NCBI RefSeq assembly: GCF_011397635.1
Contig: NC_064769.1
Coordinates: 17,439,207-17,503,206 of the forward strand
Direction of reading: 5' to 3'
Length of the DNA: 64,000 nucleotides
Source: Epinephelus fuscoguttatus
Taxonomy: Eukaryota; Chordata; Actinopteri; Perciformes; Serranidae
How positions within the stretch are numbered: the first letter of the stretch is position 1; every line of letters begins with the position of its first letter. Shown here in pieces: positions 27,101 through 45,176 of this stretch. A program made the translations under genes and the position numbers. The notes under the pieces are model-generated. The model was not told the origin of the DNA. It searched no databases and saw only the letters and a list, made by a program, of their open reading frames with translations.

Positions 27101-28884
27101 ATGAAGGCTCAAATCAAGTTAGAAGTTGACATTTATGCAAAACGAACAGTGCTATGACAGCATGACTTTTTTAATAAGCGACAAATGACGAGACCTCTGT
27201 GATGTGAGATTAGTTTACGACTTGTTATGAATCAAAGGTTTGGCATTTCCCTCAATTGACCCTACCCATCCGCTCCCTCCCACCATCCTCACCACCACTC
27301 TCTGTCCCCTCTGCAGGAGGAGTTTATTCGTGGAGCTTTGGCCCAGTTGGAGGCGGAGAGGGACGAGGCCAGAAGGCAACTGGAGGAGGAGCACAGGCTC
27401 CATATGGCAGCCAGGCACCAGACCACTCTGGCCCTCAGCCTTGAGCACCAAAACCACAGCCACAAACCTGTTCATGACCATCATCACGAGCACGATCACA
27501 CTCAGGACCAACATAGTCACTGTGAACACAGTCATGAGCATTCAGGTGAGGATGACTAGATGGTTTATTTTTGTGCCAGCACATTGAGTGTGCATGACTA
27601 AGTTCTTACGAATACAATCAAGCCTGATTATATTCTGTAATGATTTCTATTTATATGCATAAAAACATATGGTAAGCATAAGGGTGCGTTATCTAAACCA
27701 GCTGTGTACTTAATGATCTGCTTCCCAGAAGGAGGAGTGCCGGTGGAAGTTCATCAGGCCCTGCAAGCTGCCATGGAGAAGCTTCAGCAGCGTTTCACCT
27801 CCCTCATGCAAGAGAAAGCTGACCTGAAGGAGAGGGTGGAGGAGCTGGAGCACCGCTGTATCCAGCTGTCTGGAGAGACTGACACTATAGGTAAGGCAGA
27901 AGGATATTTTTGTTAAATATAGAAAAACTTTTCATCACAATTCTAATTTCTGGTACCATGTTCTGTGTTTGTCTCTCCAGGAGAGTACATTGCGCTGTAC
28001 CAGAGTCAGCGGGCCATCATGAAGCAGAAACACCAGGAGAAGGAGCAGTACATCAGCATGCTGGCTCAGGACAAGGAGGAGATGAAAGTACTGTATAGCG
28101 CCTTTTATTTTTCAAATAACCATCAATGTCGTCCAGTGTAGTCCAGTGTAGCATAACATGTTTGTCATGATTTTTGCTCAGTTTCCTGTCGCTGCTTTTG
28201 TCTCTGCATTGTCCATCAGGCGAAGCTGGCAGAGCTACAGGATCTGGTGATGAGGCTGGTGGCCGAGAGGAACGACTGGTACAACCGTTACACAGGAGCT
28301 GTTGCTGGCACGGGCACAGTGAACCCAGACCTGCTTCCTGTTGGGGAGGATCACACTCACGCAGAGCACCAAGCACACGCACATACAGAGCTTAATGCTT
28401 TCAGTGGAGCAGGTAGGCACAACCAGTAGTCTTGTGAGTTACTGCAAAAACACTCACACACTGATCTCTGTGTACAAAGGATGGTCAGGGGGTGACGTGT
28501 GCTCTCTCCTGTAATAACACTTGCTCTCATTTTAAGAATAGAAGTCCTTAAAGTACGCCTTTTTATGTTCAATATAACGTCATCATACTGCTCTCCTTTC
28601 CTTTCTCTGCTGCAGAAGCCATGGAGGTCATCCCTCTGTCAGAGCCCACCACAGGCCTGGAAGCCTCGTCATCCCAGACACTGTCGAGCGCGTCAGCCCA
28701 AACTGACTCCAAGCCCCTGGCACCCAAAGAGGACGGCACAGCCCAGCAGATTATGCAGCTGCTCCACGAGATCCAGAACCCCCAGGGAGCGCTAAGATCA
28801 CCTCCATTCCTCGGGGAGAACCCCTGTATCCCCTTCTTCTACCGGCCTGACGAACAGGACGAAGTCAAGATCCTGGTGGTGTGA
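12105..28884 (+). CDS. golga2: golgin subfamily A member 2 (GM130), complete
   Basis: GM130 is a long coiled-coil cis-Golgi matrix protein that tethers vesicles through p115 and is anchored by GRASP65. Coding exons: 12105-12152, 13506-13661, 16961-17029, 18073-18225, 18541-18587, 19050-19113, 19801-19860, 21062-21142, 21637-21675, 21792-21854, 22193-22286, 22397-22503, 22633-22691, 22888-23029, 23263-23352, 23658-23765, 23890-23977, 24920-25062, 25254-25472, 25732-25845, 26042-26266, 26404-26503, 26912-27003, 27317-27545, 27729-27890, 27981-28087, 28220-28412 and 28616-28884. All are GT-AG with consistent phases, giving 1106 residues (human about 1000). Landmarks: N-terminal [11 protein letters not shown], the p115-binding region; a basic KKKRKV cluster at residues 45-50; [16 protein letters not shown]; coiled coil over most of the protein; [25 protein letters not shown]-terminal [17 protein letters not shown], the GRASP65-binding end. 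The start is chosen by homology. Two histidine-rich stretches are unusual. Some small exons may be alternative. Confidence 0.95.
15690..16160. mobile_element. imperfect palindromic element in golga2 intron 2
   Basis: The left arm at about 15700-15870 reappears inverted at about 16040-16155. Matching blocks include TTTGCCACTGAC, GTGTCTGACAACAT, TAACCAAGT, CTCAAGGA and TTTTGAAATCTCGCAA. The left arm carries about 60 extra bases. This is the structure of a long-TIR, non-coding DNA transposon (foldback/MITE type). Exact ends and family are not determined. Confidence 0.6.
16351..16391. repeat. perfect 20-base hairpin with a 1-base loop
   Basis: TTTCCTCAGCGTTAATGCAC, one C, then its exact reverse complement. 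The preceding ACGCGTTTCAGC suggests it may belong to a transposon terminus. It lies about 570 bases upstream of golga2 exon 3. Confidence 0.85.
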
Positions 28885-29327
28885 GTGAGGTGTGTGTGTA
28901 TGTATGTGTGTGTGTGTGTGTGAGAGAGACAGAGGCTGGTGTGTGTGTTTGTGTGTGTGTGAGAGAGATATATGACCTGTCTTGAAGTCTGGGAAATATC
29001 AAACGCCACAGTATACCGTGTTTGTAGATTGTTGATCATATTCACAAACACTTCAAAAGAAATATGACACCCTGCAACACTGGTCACAGATATGTGAATG
29101 TCTTTGACCCAGTTACATTAAAACGCCCCGCTCTGTTCTATGTGCTGGCACTAATGTGTGCATGGTTAGAAAGAGTGTTTTCTATATGTTGTTTTATGTT
29201 TTTTTTTTGTCTATGATGCTCTTCCCAGAAAGATAATCAGTATTCTTTAGAGAAATCTGATTATTCTCATTACCCCCATTACCCCCATTTTTAATCCCCT
29301 CTTGTCTCCCATTCTACACAAAAGTGC

Positions 29328-29333
29328 AATAAA
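29328..29333 (+). terminator. golga2: proximal poly(A) signal of golga2
   Basis: GCAATAAAGG lies about 440 bases after the golga2 stop. A second AATAAA is at 29604-29609. This is the likeliest 3' end, giving a UTR of about 0.5-0.7 kb. Confidence 0.6.
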
Positions 29334-29927
29334 GGGGCCGTATATTCTCTCCCCTTGCTGATACAGTACTTCAAAGCTGTTGAAAAAATAGCAGCCTGTT
29401 TGTGTGCAACTTAATTTCAGTGCAAATCTCAGTTTTATACAATTCACTGTTAAAAAAAAAAAAAAAAATGCCAAAAAGAGCATCACGTTTGAATGTAGTA
29501 ACCCGAATATTTAACCGTATGTCTGTGTAATGTGAGGAGAACTGATGAAGGTGAAAGGGTGCGTGAGGAGATGAGATGCAGAGGGAGATGTAAGTTAAAG
29601 TGAAATAAAGAAACCAGGTGCACATAATAGCTTTTGAAGTGAAGGCGCTGTTCTGTTTCGAAGTCAAGAGCTTGCTAGTCACACGATGAGGTTCGGGAAG
29701 ACGGAGTCAGGTGTCGCAGAGTGGTACTGATCCTTGAAACAACCTTTTCTCCCCATTGTCTTTTTTCCTCCCAAACACTGAAAATGAGTCTTATGTTTGT
29801 ACAGTGCAAAGTGTTAATATATGTGAACCGTTCGTGTTGTGATGTCAAACATCCTGTCAGACTGGGAGAAGTCACCGCCCTTATGAAAAGGTGGTCTCTG
29901 AAGTCATTGAGGGTAGATGCAATTTAA

Positions 29928-30766
29928 AGACCCCATGAAGACGAAAACAAATCAGTTATGAGGCATTATTTTCTCAGTAGGTGCTGAACCCGAGGAGAAG
30001 GTCATCTTCAGATAAATAATAACTCTTGGGGTGCTGTGTTAGAGGCTGCTTTCCACATTATTGTTTTCTGCAAATTGCTCTACTTTATCTTTACCATTAG
30101 CGTGATAGATACTAATGTGCAGTGACTGGAGGACGTTGCAGGGAAGTTAAAATCTCTACATCTACACTCACATCTCATCTTTCTTCTTGTAATATCCTGT
30201 ACACAGGTGCTCTGAGACATTTGGCTGACCCATAGACTGTATGTTAAGATGTACATGTCTCCACAAAACAAAAATATAGCTAAAATATCCAGGATGTGGC
30301 TGCTACCATCTTGCCCTGGTGACATCATTTTGAAACCAGAGCAGTCTTTCAATATGTGACTGGAATCAGATCCTGATAGTGAAACAAGCCATTTCACAGG
30401 GGTTGTAAAGCTCAAAAAAATGTATCCACTTTCACAATGTAAATCTATGGGTAATACCACTTTTTGCCATTATGTGAAATTTGCTTCAAAGCCCGGTGTT
30501 TTTCATGGTGACTTGGTCCCATCCATTAACATGGAGGAAGCAGGGTTTATGACCTATACTGCAGCCAGCCACCAGAGGGCGATTAAGATGTGTTGGCTTT
30601 ACTTTTTGGGAGCTTTCATGTCATCCAGCTTTATATACAGTTAATGGGCCGGCCCCAAAGCAAACTCAGTCCATTTCTTCCATCACTGAAGTCATGAAAA
30701 TATAATTCTGTCGTTATCAGAGCTGCTCTTCCATAACTGAGCCCAAACAGCCATCTCATGGGGTCT
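29928..30766. mobile_element. TTAA-flanked MITE interrupted by a second MITE
   Basis: The left end AGACCCCATGA and right end CATGGGGTCT are inverted. Both are flanked by TTAA (29924-29927 and 30767-30770), the target duplication of Kolobok and piggyBac-type transposons. It has no coding capacity. A 420-base element is inserted within it. Confidence 0.65.
30229..30648. mobile_element. inner MITE with CCCATAGACTGTAT-type ends
   Basis: Left CCCATAGACTGTATGTTAAG and right CTTTATATACAGTTAATGGG are inverted. Just inside the right end, CCACCAGAGGGCGATTAAGATG and TTGGGAGCTTTCATGTCAT match a repeat that is very common in teleosts. It is nested in the TTAA element, so it is the younger insertion. Confidence 0.65.
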
Positions 30767-32570
30767 TTAAGTTTATAACCAACACTATTAATAAGAGCCT
30801 GTTCTTCTCTGTTACGTTTTCTTGTAGTTCCACATATCAAAGATGAATTAATGCACATCCTTTACAACTGGACAGTGTGGGTGATGCTTGTGTTTCCTCT
30901 TCAACCCAAGTTGCATCTCTTGTACTTTTTTTTGTAGAGTTCTATCAGATTATATAAGTATGATTGCACTAAAACTGTACAAAGCTTCTCATTCTGCTCT
31001 GTGTGTGCTCTGTGGCCAGTTGGACAGTTTCTGCCATGGAGCCTCTTAGCTGGTTTAATGATATCTGCAGAGGGGAAAAGGGGGATCCAATGAAGCCACA
31101 CTCTTAAGCTGAGGGTTCCAGTTGAAGCATATAAATTTAATTGAAGCTGTGTGTGTGCGGTGTTGCACTCGGAGGATGATGTAAATATGAGTGGAAGGTT
31201 AAATTAATGAGATTGCTCACTTCCAGAGGTCGGGATATTAATCCCAAAAGTGTGGGACCAATCAGAATTTGAAGAAACTAGTCAAATTTGTAACTCTTGT
31301 ATCGGCAACACTTGAGTTACTCTCCTTTGGGCATTCGAAACAAGAACTTAAGTAGTACCCCAACATAAGGACTGACTCATCGCATGCTAGCTTTAAGTGA
31401 GAGATGCTCATATTCACAGATGTAGATTGGAGGATGAAGTGATTGATATATTCACTGTAGAAGTAATAACCAAGAGCTACGCTTTCACAGCTAACCTTTT
31501 TTTTACATTTCAGGTCAAATCATGGCAGAGGCGTCTGGTTTTTTTTTAGAGTCTTTCCATGATTTTAATATGCAAAGACATGAGGGTCTCACTGCAAGTC
31601 ATCCAAATATCCCACTTAGTACTTTTGGAGGCATTTATTTCCTCTTAGTCGGATGTCTTTGAAATGTAAGATCCTCTTTGTTGTGTCTGCTTTGAGGTAG
31701 AGGACACATTTGTTCAGTTATTAAATTGCACACTTGATATTTATCACTAGAAGCAACAGGACAGAAAGTGTTGGTGCAAATTCTGGTATTTTAAGCCTAT
31801 TATAGGAAGCTAAATGTAATACGTGGAGGCCATATATACTTGGTGTTTTTTACAGGCAACGTGAAGAGCGCTGCGTTTACCCTAAACCACAGCACTTTGT
31901 TAGTAGCAGGTGGTTTTCAATTAATCTACTTAATCATTCTTGATTTTTAAAATTCCTCACTTAGCGTTCTGTCACTTTCCTTTGCCACAAAATATTTTTT
32001 TCTTCCCTTCATTTTGTTTTTGGTCAGACTAAGAGGTAGATTTACAGTAAAATCCTTTTAGTGTCGTTTTGGGGCTTGTAAAATAAAACAATATGGATAA
32101 AATTACTTCCCACGCTTTCTAATTCACTGTTAAATATGTTATGCGTGATTGAAACAAATAGCAATGAGGAAGCATTTATTGTCCTTACTGTAAAAGAGGT
32201 GGTGTATATACTGTAACTGTGTAACATATTGTATATTCATTATGCCTGGTGTGTGGGGGAAAAAGCTGCTCTGCCATGTTTGCTGGCAGCGCGGGCTGTG
32301 TGTCTGGAGGTTAGTTCAGAGACGAGGTGTTGGTGGTTACTGACTGGCTGTGATTTAATACAAAGATTGACTTAAAAAAAGTAAGAAAATATTCTATTTA
32401 TTTGGAATAACTTAGTATCTCAACTAATCAGTTTTAATGTAAAATAGAAGTGACTGTTGGATGGAAATGAAGGATCATTCAGAGGACTGATTTTGTTCGA
32501 GGGCTGCTTCTGACAGAAGCTTTCTGATTTGTTTGTTTTTCCTTGAGTAATATTTTCTCTCCTTCTCCTG

Positions 32571-32576
32571 AATAAA
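32571..32576 (+). terminator. possible distal poly(A) signal downstream of golga2
   Basis: AATAAA is followed about 20 bases later by a GT-rich stretch (ACATGTGTCTCG). It may mark a long golga2 3' UTR isoform or a separate non-coding transcript. The 29.7-32.9 kb region otherwise shows only the nested MITE pair and AT-rich unique-looking sequence. Confidence 0.3.
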
Positions 32577-32929
32577 ACTGATTGAGCAACTTGAACATGT
32601 GTCTCGACTTCTTTAGCATTTTGATATTCCGAACTTTGCAAGTAAATATACAGCAGGCAGTTTAACTTGTCAAAGTCGAAGAAGCACAAGTTTTGTTAAT
32701 AATATTAACGATGGCTCCATGTGACGTTGAGACAGCATGCACAGTCACTGAAGTGGCTCAGCCATCATTTATTTTATTATTCAAATCTGTGCTTTTTCTA
32801 CTGTGACAAAAGGACCTTTCCTTTGCTAACGCATGATGAAAATAAATACCAAACTCTTAGAAACTGAAAATCAAGGATCAGCTCACATTTAGGCCACGTT
32901 TATATGCCTATATATGTGGGCAATAGCCG

Positions 32930-33260
32930 TGGCTGGAGGGATTATCTTTGAAGGTTGTCTGTCCGTCCCATTCTTGTGACCACGATATCTCAAGAATGCG
33001 TTCAAGGAAACTTCTCGAAATTTGGCTCAAACCTCCAGTTGGACTCAACAATACACTTACTAGATTTTGGTGGTCAAAGGTCGAAGATCATTGTGACCTT
33101 GCATTCATCTCATTCTCATGAGCGCAATATGTCAAGAATGTCTTAAAGGGAGTTTCTTCAAATTTGGCACAAACGTCCACCTGGACTCAAGAATGAACTA
33201 ATTAGAATTTGGTGATAGAAAGTCATATTTTCTTTTTCCACCATAACTCAATTTATACAT
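32930..33260. repeat. diverged tandem dimer repeat with TCAAAGGTC-type motifs
   Basis: Two units of about 150 bases each contain TCAAGAATG, AATTTGGCNCAAAC, TGGACTCAA and ATTTGGTG. The first also has GGTGGTCAAAGGTC and CATTGTGACCTT. This resembles a short repeat seen widely in fish genomes. It is non-coding. Confidence 0.6.
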
Positions 33261-33441
33261 TATTATGACAAAATTTCATGCAAATGAACAATAGGATAAA
33301 ATGATGAAGTGATGATTTATATTATAATTTTCATCAAAAAGGTCAACTTCAATGTGTGCATTATTCAGTGTCAGCTGGGAGACTTTTGGTCAGATACTGA
33401 ATTGGTGATACTAATCTTTAAACTGCACTGATTGTACAGAT

Positions 33442-33769
33442 CAGTGGTTCCCAACTAGTGGGTTATGGTCCAAAAGTGGGTTGCGGGTTCATTCTGAAAG
33501 GACCGCAAGTGACTCACAAACATGTCAAGTTTGTGGAAAAACACGTCATTTTGAAGTACAGTGAATTTCCAACACAGCTTTTATTTTGAAGTGCCATTTC
33601 CTGCTGTAGAGTGAGTGACTAATGGACAGCTACCTGACAGAGACAACAAACTAGCTTGATGACTCAACCAAATGTAAATATGATGCTGAATATATTGAAT
33701 TGTGTGGACCTTGAACTAATGACCGAGGAGAAATCTGGACCCTGTGGCTGTATGAGTTGGGAACCACTG
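33442..33769. mobile_element. hAT-type MITE with 14-base inverted ends
   Basis: CAGTGGTTCCCAAC at the left and GTTGGGAACCACTG at the right are perfect inverted repeats. The flanking octamers GTACAGAT and GTATGGAT agree at 6 of 8 bases. The GTGGGTTGCGGGTTC interior matches the widespread hAT-derived GTGGGTCGCGACC repeat class. No transposase is present. Confidence 0.75.
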
Positions 33770-36124
33770 GTATGGATCTCCTGTGCTGCCAGGGTGAAGA
33801 TGTGTGTAAAGCATCCATATTTTCACAAACAGCAATGTAAGCTGAATCTGCAACTTGACTGGTGTGGTGTACAACCACAAGGTGGTAATTCCAGCTTTCT
33901 TCTGATTGTGGTAGATCCATTTCAAACCCATATTCTGCAGACACAGTCTCCTGAAATGTTGCCATTTTATCTTTCACTTTTTGGATGCTTAATTGTGGGT
34001 AATGAAAAAAATCTTTTTACTCCAAACAAGTCCCTCCATGCAGTGGTGGAGTGGTAGTCAATGAGGTGGGTGCACCATTAGGTGGATGGGTAGGTTGCTG
34101 AGAAAGAAGTGGGTATACTCTCATATATTCCAGTGGCTGATAGGTAGGTATACTGTAAACAGCCAGAAAAAGAGGTGGGTATACCCTCCACTACTCCAAT
34201 GTCTCCATGACTTAATAAAACTGATTTCCATTGGATGACTTTAGTTAAGTGTTTAAGTTAACGGGTAACATTATTTTAATGAAGTAATTACAATAGTTAC
34301 ATTACAAACAGGGTGAATTGTAATCTGTTATCTATTGCATTTCAAATGTAACCTTCCCAACATAAGTACAGCCGCACAGAGCAACGGCGTGGCTTTAGAC
34401 TCTTGGTGTCATTATATATGAGAGTATAAAGATAAAAAAAAGACAAAGAAGAAACTTCTCTCAATACACTGAGGTTTTTTAATGTGTTGACAAAGCACAG
34501 AAGCCCTGCAGGGTAAAATCGTCTTTCCATCCACAGCAGTTTAAACAAGATGCAGGACCTGGCTGCTGCAGGAGTTCACACATTCACACTGTCCCGTTCT
34601 GCTCTTCTACACACAGAGAGAAACAAGAAAACAAACAAACAAAAAAAAAAAACCTCTCTGCTACAAGCTAAAGTATCAAACAACCTGCCAACGTCCATAT
34701 ACATCACTGCAATACACATTTTTATAAGTTTTTCAAATATTATTTCCTTATACACATACTCATTTATTCATAATAATTTAAATATTCAGCAGACTAAATT
34801 CTCTAGACAGTGGAAGTACAAGTCCCATAAGATGCACCACACATATACATAATAACACATTAAGATATGTCCATAATAAACTATTTACTGTTAAATAATA
34901 AGTAGAATATGCTTTGTTGTGTTTGCCTTGGAGCACTAAGATGTACAAGGGAAGTTTCTCAGGTGGTTTTTAAATGGCTAAAATGACATCAGTTGAGGTA
35001 CAGAGGTGGGTTTTTATGGCTGGTGGGTTGGTTAGTTTTGTTCGAGGTCAAAATACAACACATCACACTGATGGCAGAGTTCGGTGGCAACACAAGTGAA
35101 AGGATAGGTTGAACTCACAGGCCTTCAGACAGCGATGTGAGAGTGAAACAGGAGGAGTGTTTGGATAGTTTTATGCATAGACTGTGGCTGTTTTCATGTT
35201 CTCACTCACCCCCGTGACTGCTGAGAGAAGGAAGGAAAGAAAAAAGGAAGGGGACAAAGAAACAGAAAATAAATGGCAGATCATGAACCTGGATAAGATG
35301 TTTTCCTGCCAGTATATCCGAAGATTTGATGCATCATGTGATCAAAGCTGACTTAGAAACACACTACAAACATTTTAAACCTCATTCCCTCTGAATGAAC
35401 AGGACATATAAGGAGCTATCTAACAGTCTCAGGCCACAGTTTCCCTTGCTCTTGGTTAAAAATGTGTGACTGCTGTCATACAGCAGAATCAAAATTCATA
35501 TATTGCACTTTCTATTTAGATCCCGCCTTAATAAGATAACTTAGTGACAATGTTTTTGTACGGAGGAGAGGAGTGCCATGCAAGGCACCTATTTAAGCTA
35601 AAATAATCAGGAAACTATTTTCTTTGTTGCATAGCTTCTGTGAAGGCAGTTTTGTTGAGAGATGGTTGTGACACAGTTATGTGAACTATTCTCTAATGAT
35701 TCAATCACACAATGAAGTTATAACACAGGGGAATTTAGTGACAGTGAGGCCTTCCGGAGGCAACAACAGGTCCCTCAGATGATCGCTCCTTCAGTCCTAG
35801 TGCAAGGGGAGAAAGAGGAGGAGGAAAGAAAGATTCAAGCCCTCTTCCCTTGCGTGAGCTGTGTAAATGATGGTGCAGTGTGTGTCGTAAATGATGGGTG
35901 GAAACCAACCAGGGTGAGTTGTAAAGGAGAGGAGCTAAAAGGGAAGATGGAGGGGTTTCTTATTCAACTTGTTGCCTGAGATGCTGTGAGGAAAATAAGC
36001 ATTTTTCCACATGACTTCCAGAGAGCAGAGCTTCAGTGACGCTTTTAGAGAGTAATTTCTAATAACAACACTGATTGTTAATAAAAATTTCAAAAACAAA
36101 GCCTCTGGTATCCAGCTGCTTTAA
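33770..36124. other. intergenic stretch between golga2 and dnm1
   Basis: I see no gene here. Repeat-like pieces with AGGTGGGTATACC-type motifs lie at 34060-34200, and there is a poly(A) run at about 34639-34652. No convincing ORF or splice-consistent exon series was found. Confidence 0.5.
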
Positions 36125-36915
36125 GACAATGGATACAGATATGCACAGACATGAGGCCCCACTACCTCTCCTACATGGGAACGAGACACATAGACTTTGT
36201 GATGGTTTTGCCTCTTTTTTTTGTTGTTGTTTTTCATCTCTTTGTACCTGTTATGCATCTTTTTGTGGTTTTGTGTCTTTGTGAGGTCATTTTTATGTCT
36301 CTCTGTGGTTGTGTTGTATCTCCGTGAGGTCAATTTGTGTGTCTTTGTGGTTGTTTTGTGTCTCTGAGGTCATTTTGTGTCTCTCTGTGGTTGTTTTGTG
36401 TCTCTGTGAGGTCATTTTGTATCTCTTTGTGGTTGTTTTTTGTGTCTCTATGAGGTCATTTTGTGACTCTGTGGTTGTTTTGTGTCTCTGAGGTCATTTT
36501 GTGTGTCTTTGAAGTTGTTTTTTGTCTGTTTGAAGTCATTTTATGTCTCGTTGTGGTCATTTTGTGTCTCTTTGAGAATGTTTTTTGTCCGAAGTCGTTT
36601 TGTGTCTCTGAGGTCACTGCATGTCTCTGTAGTAAATTTATGTCTTTTTGAAGTTGTTTTTTGGCTGTTTGAATTCATTTTGTGTCTCTTTGAAGTCACT
36701 TTGTGTCTCTTTGTCATTGTTTTGCCTAATTTGTGCCTCTTTGCAGTCTGTTTGTGGTCTTTTTGTGTCTCTTTCTGGTCATTCCTGATTGGTATGTGTT
36801 CATTTGAGAGCCATTTTGCTGGTGAAGGCCAGGGGAGCCCTAAACACTTTGGGCCCCTGGGCCTGTGCCCAGTAGGCCCGTTCCATCCAAGTAATCCATC
36901 CATGATTGTCACCAA
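36125..36915. repeat. dispersed repeat carrying an internal minisatellite, copy B
   Basis: The left flank GAGGCCCCACTACCTCTCCTAC and right flank AAGGCCAGGGGAGCCC ending ATCCATCCATGAT match copy A at 8550-9161. The core is about 560 bases of degenerate 21-mers, often in 42-base pairs alternating TGAGGTCATTTTGTGTCTC and TGTGGTTGTTTTGTGTCTC. The long open frames here are by-products of the repeat. Confidence 0.72.
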
Positions 36916-37343
36916 AATAAGTGACCTGAAGAATTTACTGTGGACATTCTGATACTGTTCGGTGTAATTTTATCCAAAAGTAGCTACCATTTTTAAAAAC
37001 TCTGCTCTGAAGCCACTTGATTAAACACTTTTTTTCTTCAAGCATGGCTGGAAATACAAGGTGAGGAAAATTTGATAAAACAAATGCTAAGAGATAAGAG
37101 AAAAAAATACATCAGTCAGCAGCCAGAATACCCGTCAGAAAGGCTGGAGTATAATTAATACAAAGGCAAAGTGTCATGCTTAGTTTGCAAATGTCTCCAA
37201 CCTTAGGTTTAACAGCAGGAACAGATATTCTGCATGTATCTGCTTGTATATATATATAAATATGTGTATTTATGTAAGCATGTGTGCATGCACATGTGCA
37301 CATACACTCAAATTGTATCAATGACTTTATATACTCTACATAG

Positions 37344-37349
37344 TTTATT
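37344..37349 (-). terminator. dnm1: poly(A) signal for the distal dnm1 terminal exon
   Basis: TTTATT on plus is AATAAA on minus, 250 bases past the stop of the SRRPPPSPTH exon. This supports that exon as a real transcript end. Confidence 0.55.
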
Positions 37350-37598
37350 TAAATTCTGAGGATGCAGCATGGTTGTAAGTCAGTCATGCAGGTGTGTTTC
37401 AAGTATTCTGCATCTCTGTGTGAAACAGAGGGGTGTACGGTTTGTGTGTGTGTTGTAAGGGGGAAGTAGGAGCAAGAGAAGGGAACCGGCTCAGGTCGGG
37501 TATGGCAGAAAACGACAGCAAGGTGGCACTGTTGTCCGTGGCCTGTCATCCAGAGGTGGGACGGACTGACGGAGGGAGGGTGGGAGGAGTTCAGAGGT

Positions 37599-43998
<6,400 letters not shown>

Positions 43999-44951
43999 TC
44001 ATGAGAGCGAGAGAAAGAAGACTGACTTGCTCTGTGGGTGAGGAATTTGGCTAAAGAATAAAAATAGTCATAGAGATTTACAGTATTTTGCAGTCACACT
44101 GTAAGTTAGACCAAAAATATAAGAGCCTCTGCGAAAGTCAGAGTTGGAATATAATCACTGTGGGCTGATCAATTTTCTACTTAATATATATTTTTATTAT
44201 ATTAAGAGAAACAATGACAGAAACTTGATTAAAAGAGACAAAAAGAAAGCAGATGAAAGAGCTTGGGGAAATCAGGAGTGAACGCTCACATATTGAATTT
44301 AACAGCAGACAAAAAGAGAAGAAAAAAGGGAAGAAAGACGAATGGGAAAGTCGTACACAGCCCTCGAGTCTGTGGTTTTGATTACAGTTGTGCAGAGTAA
44401 AAAAAAAAAAAAGGGGAGGGGGGGGGGGGGGGGCAAGCAGCAAATGAGAAACACACACATACAGAGAGAGGGAGAGAAACCGCGCTGCAGTGTAGAGATC
44501 TCTTGTACTTGTAAATCTGCACACAACATATGATATCCAGACATCCAACTATTTATGAATCAGGGAACCTCAAAGTTAGTCAGCTACAGTCTGACACATG
44601 CCAGCACTCTCACTCCTTCACTATCTCTCTTTCTCACACACACGCACGTTGTGGTTTAACTCCTCAAAGTCTATTGTTACAAAATGAAGTTTCTTTACCG
44701 AGGGTTGTGTGCGTGTGTAAACATTTTACTATCGACAGTAAAATTAGTATTTAAAAAAAAAAAGAGAAAGAAGCCAAAAATAGCACAGGGTGAGTGAGTT
44801 CCTTTAAACATACACTAAAGATGCGCACGCACGCACACACACACAGAAATACACACACATTGCTTTGGTTGCAAACAGCACCTTTGAGCGTAGTCTCTAA
44901 CTAACCTTAAAACCATCTGGATAGCTAACCACGGGCCTGCCCTGCCCAACC

Positions 44952-44953
<2 letters not shown>

Positions 44954-44997
<44 letters not shown>

Positions 44998-45015
44998 GTG
45001 TGTGTGTGTGTGTGT
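44954..45015. repeat. (TG)n microsatellite
   Basis: About 30 TG units with one C interruption. An (AC)n array in the opposite sense lies 115 bases away. Confidence 0.95.
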
Positions 45016-45123
45016 GAGCAAGAGAGGGAGACAGGGGGTTGCGTGTGTGTGACCAAACTCCTCCATCAAAGGATTTATGACCTGTGCAGCCAAATGGTCA
45101 TATCCCCTAAATGCATGTAAAAA

Positions 45124-45129
<6 letters not shown>

Positions 45130-45176
<47 letters not shown>
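45130..45176. repeat. (AC)n microsatellite
   Basis: About 23 AC units, the inverted partner of 44954-45015. Confidence 0.95.

Noticed and set aside
36482..36952. 156-codon open frame on plus
   Set aside because: It lies mostly in the degenerate 21-base array, and the protein is a repetition of CLFEVILC-like words. A by-product of the minisatellite.
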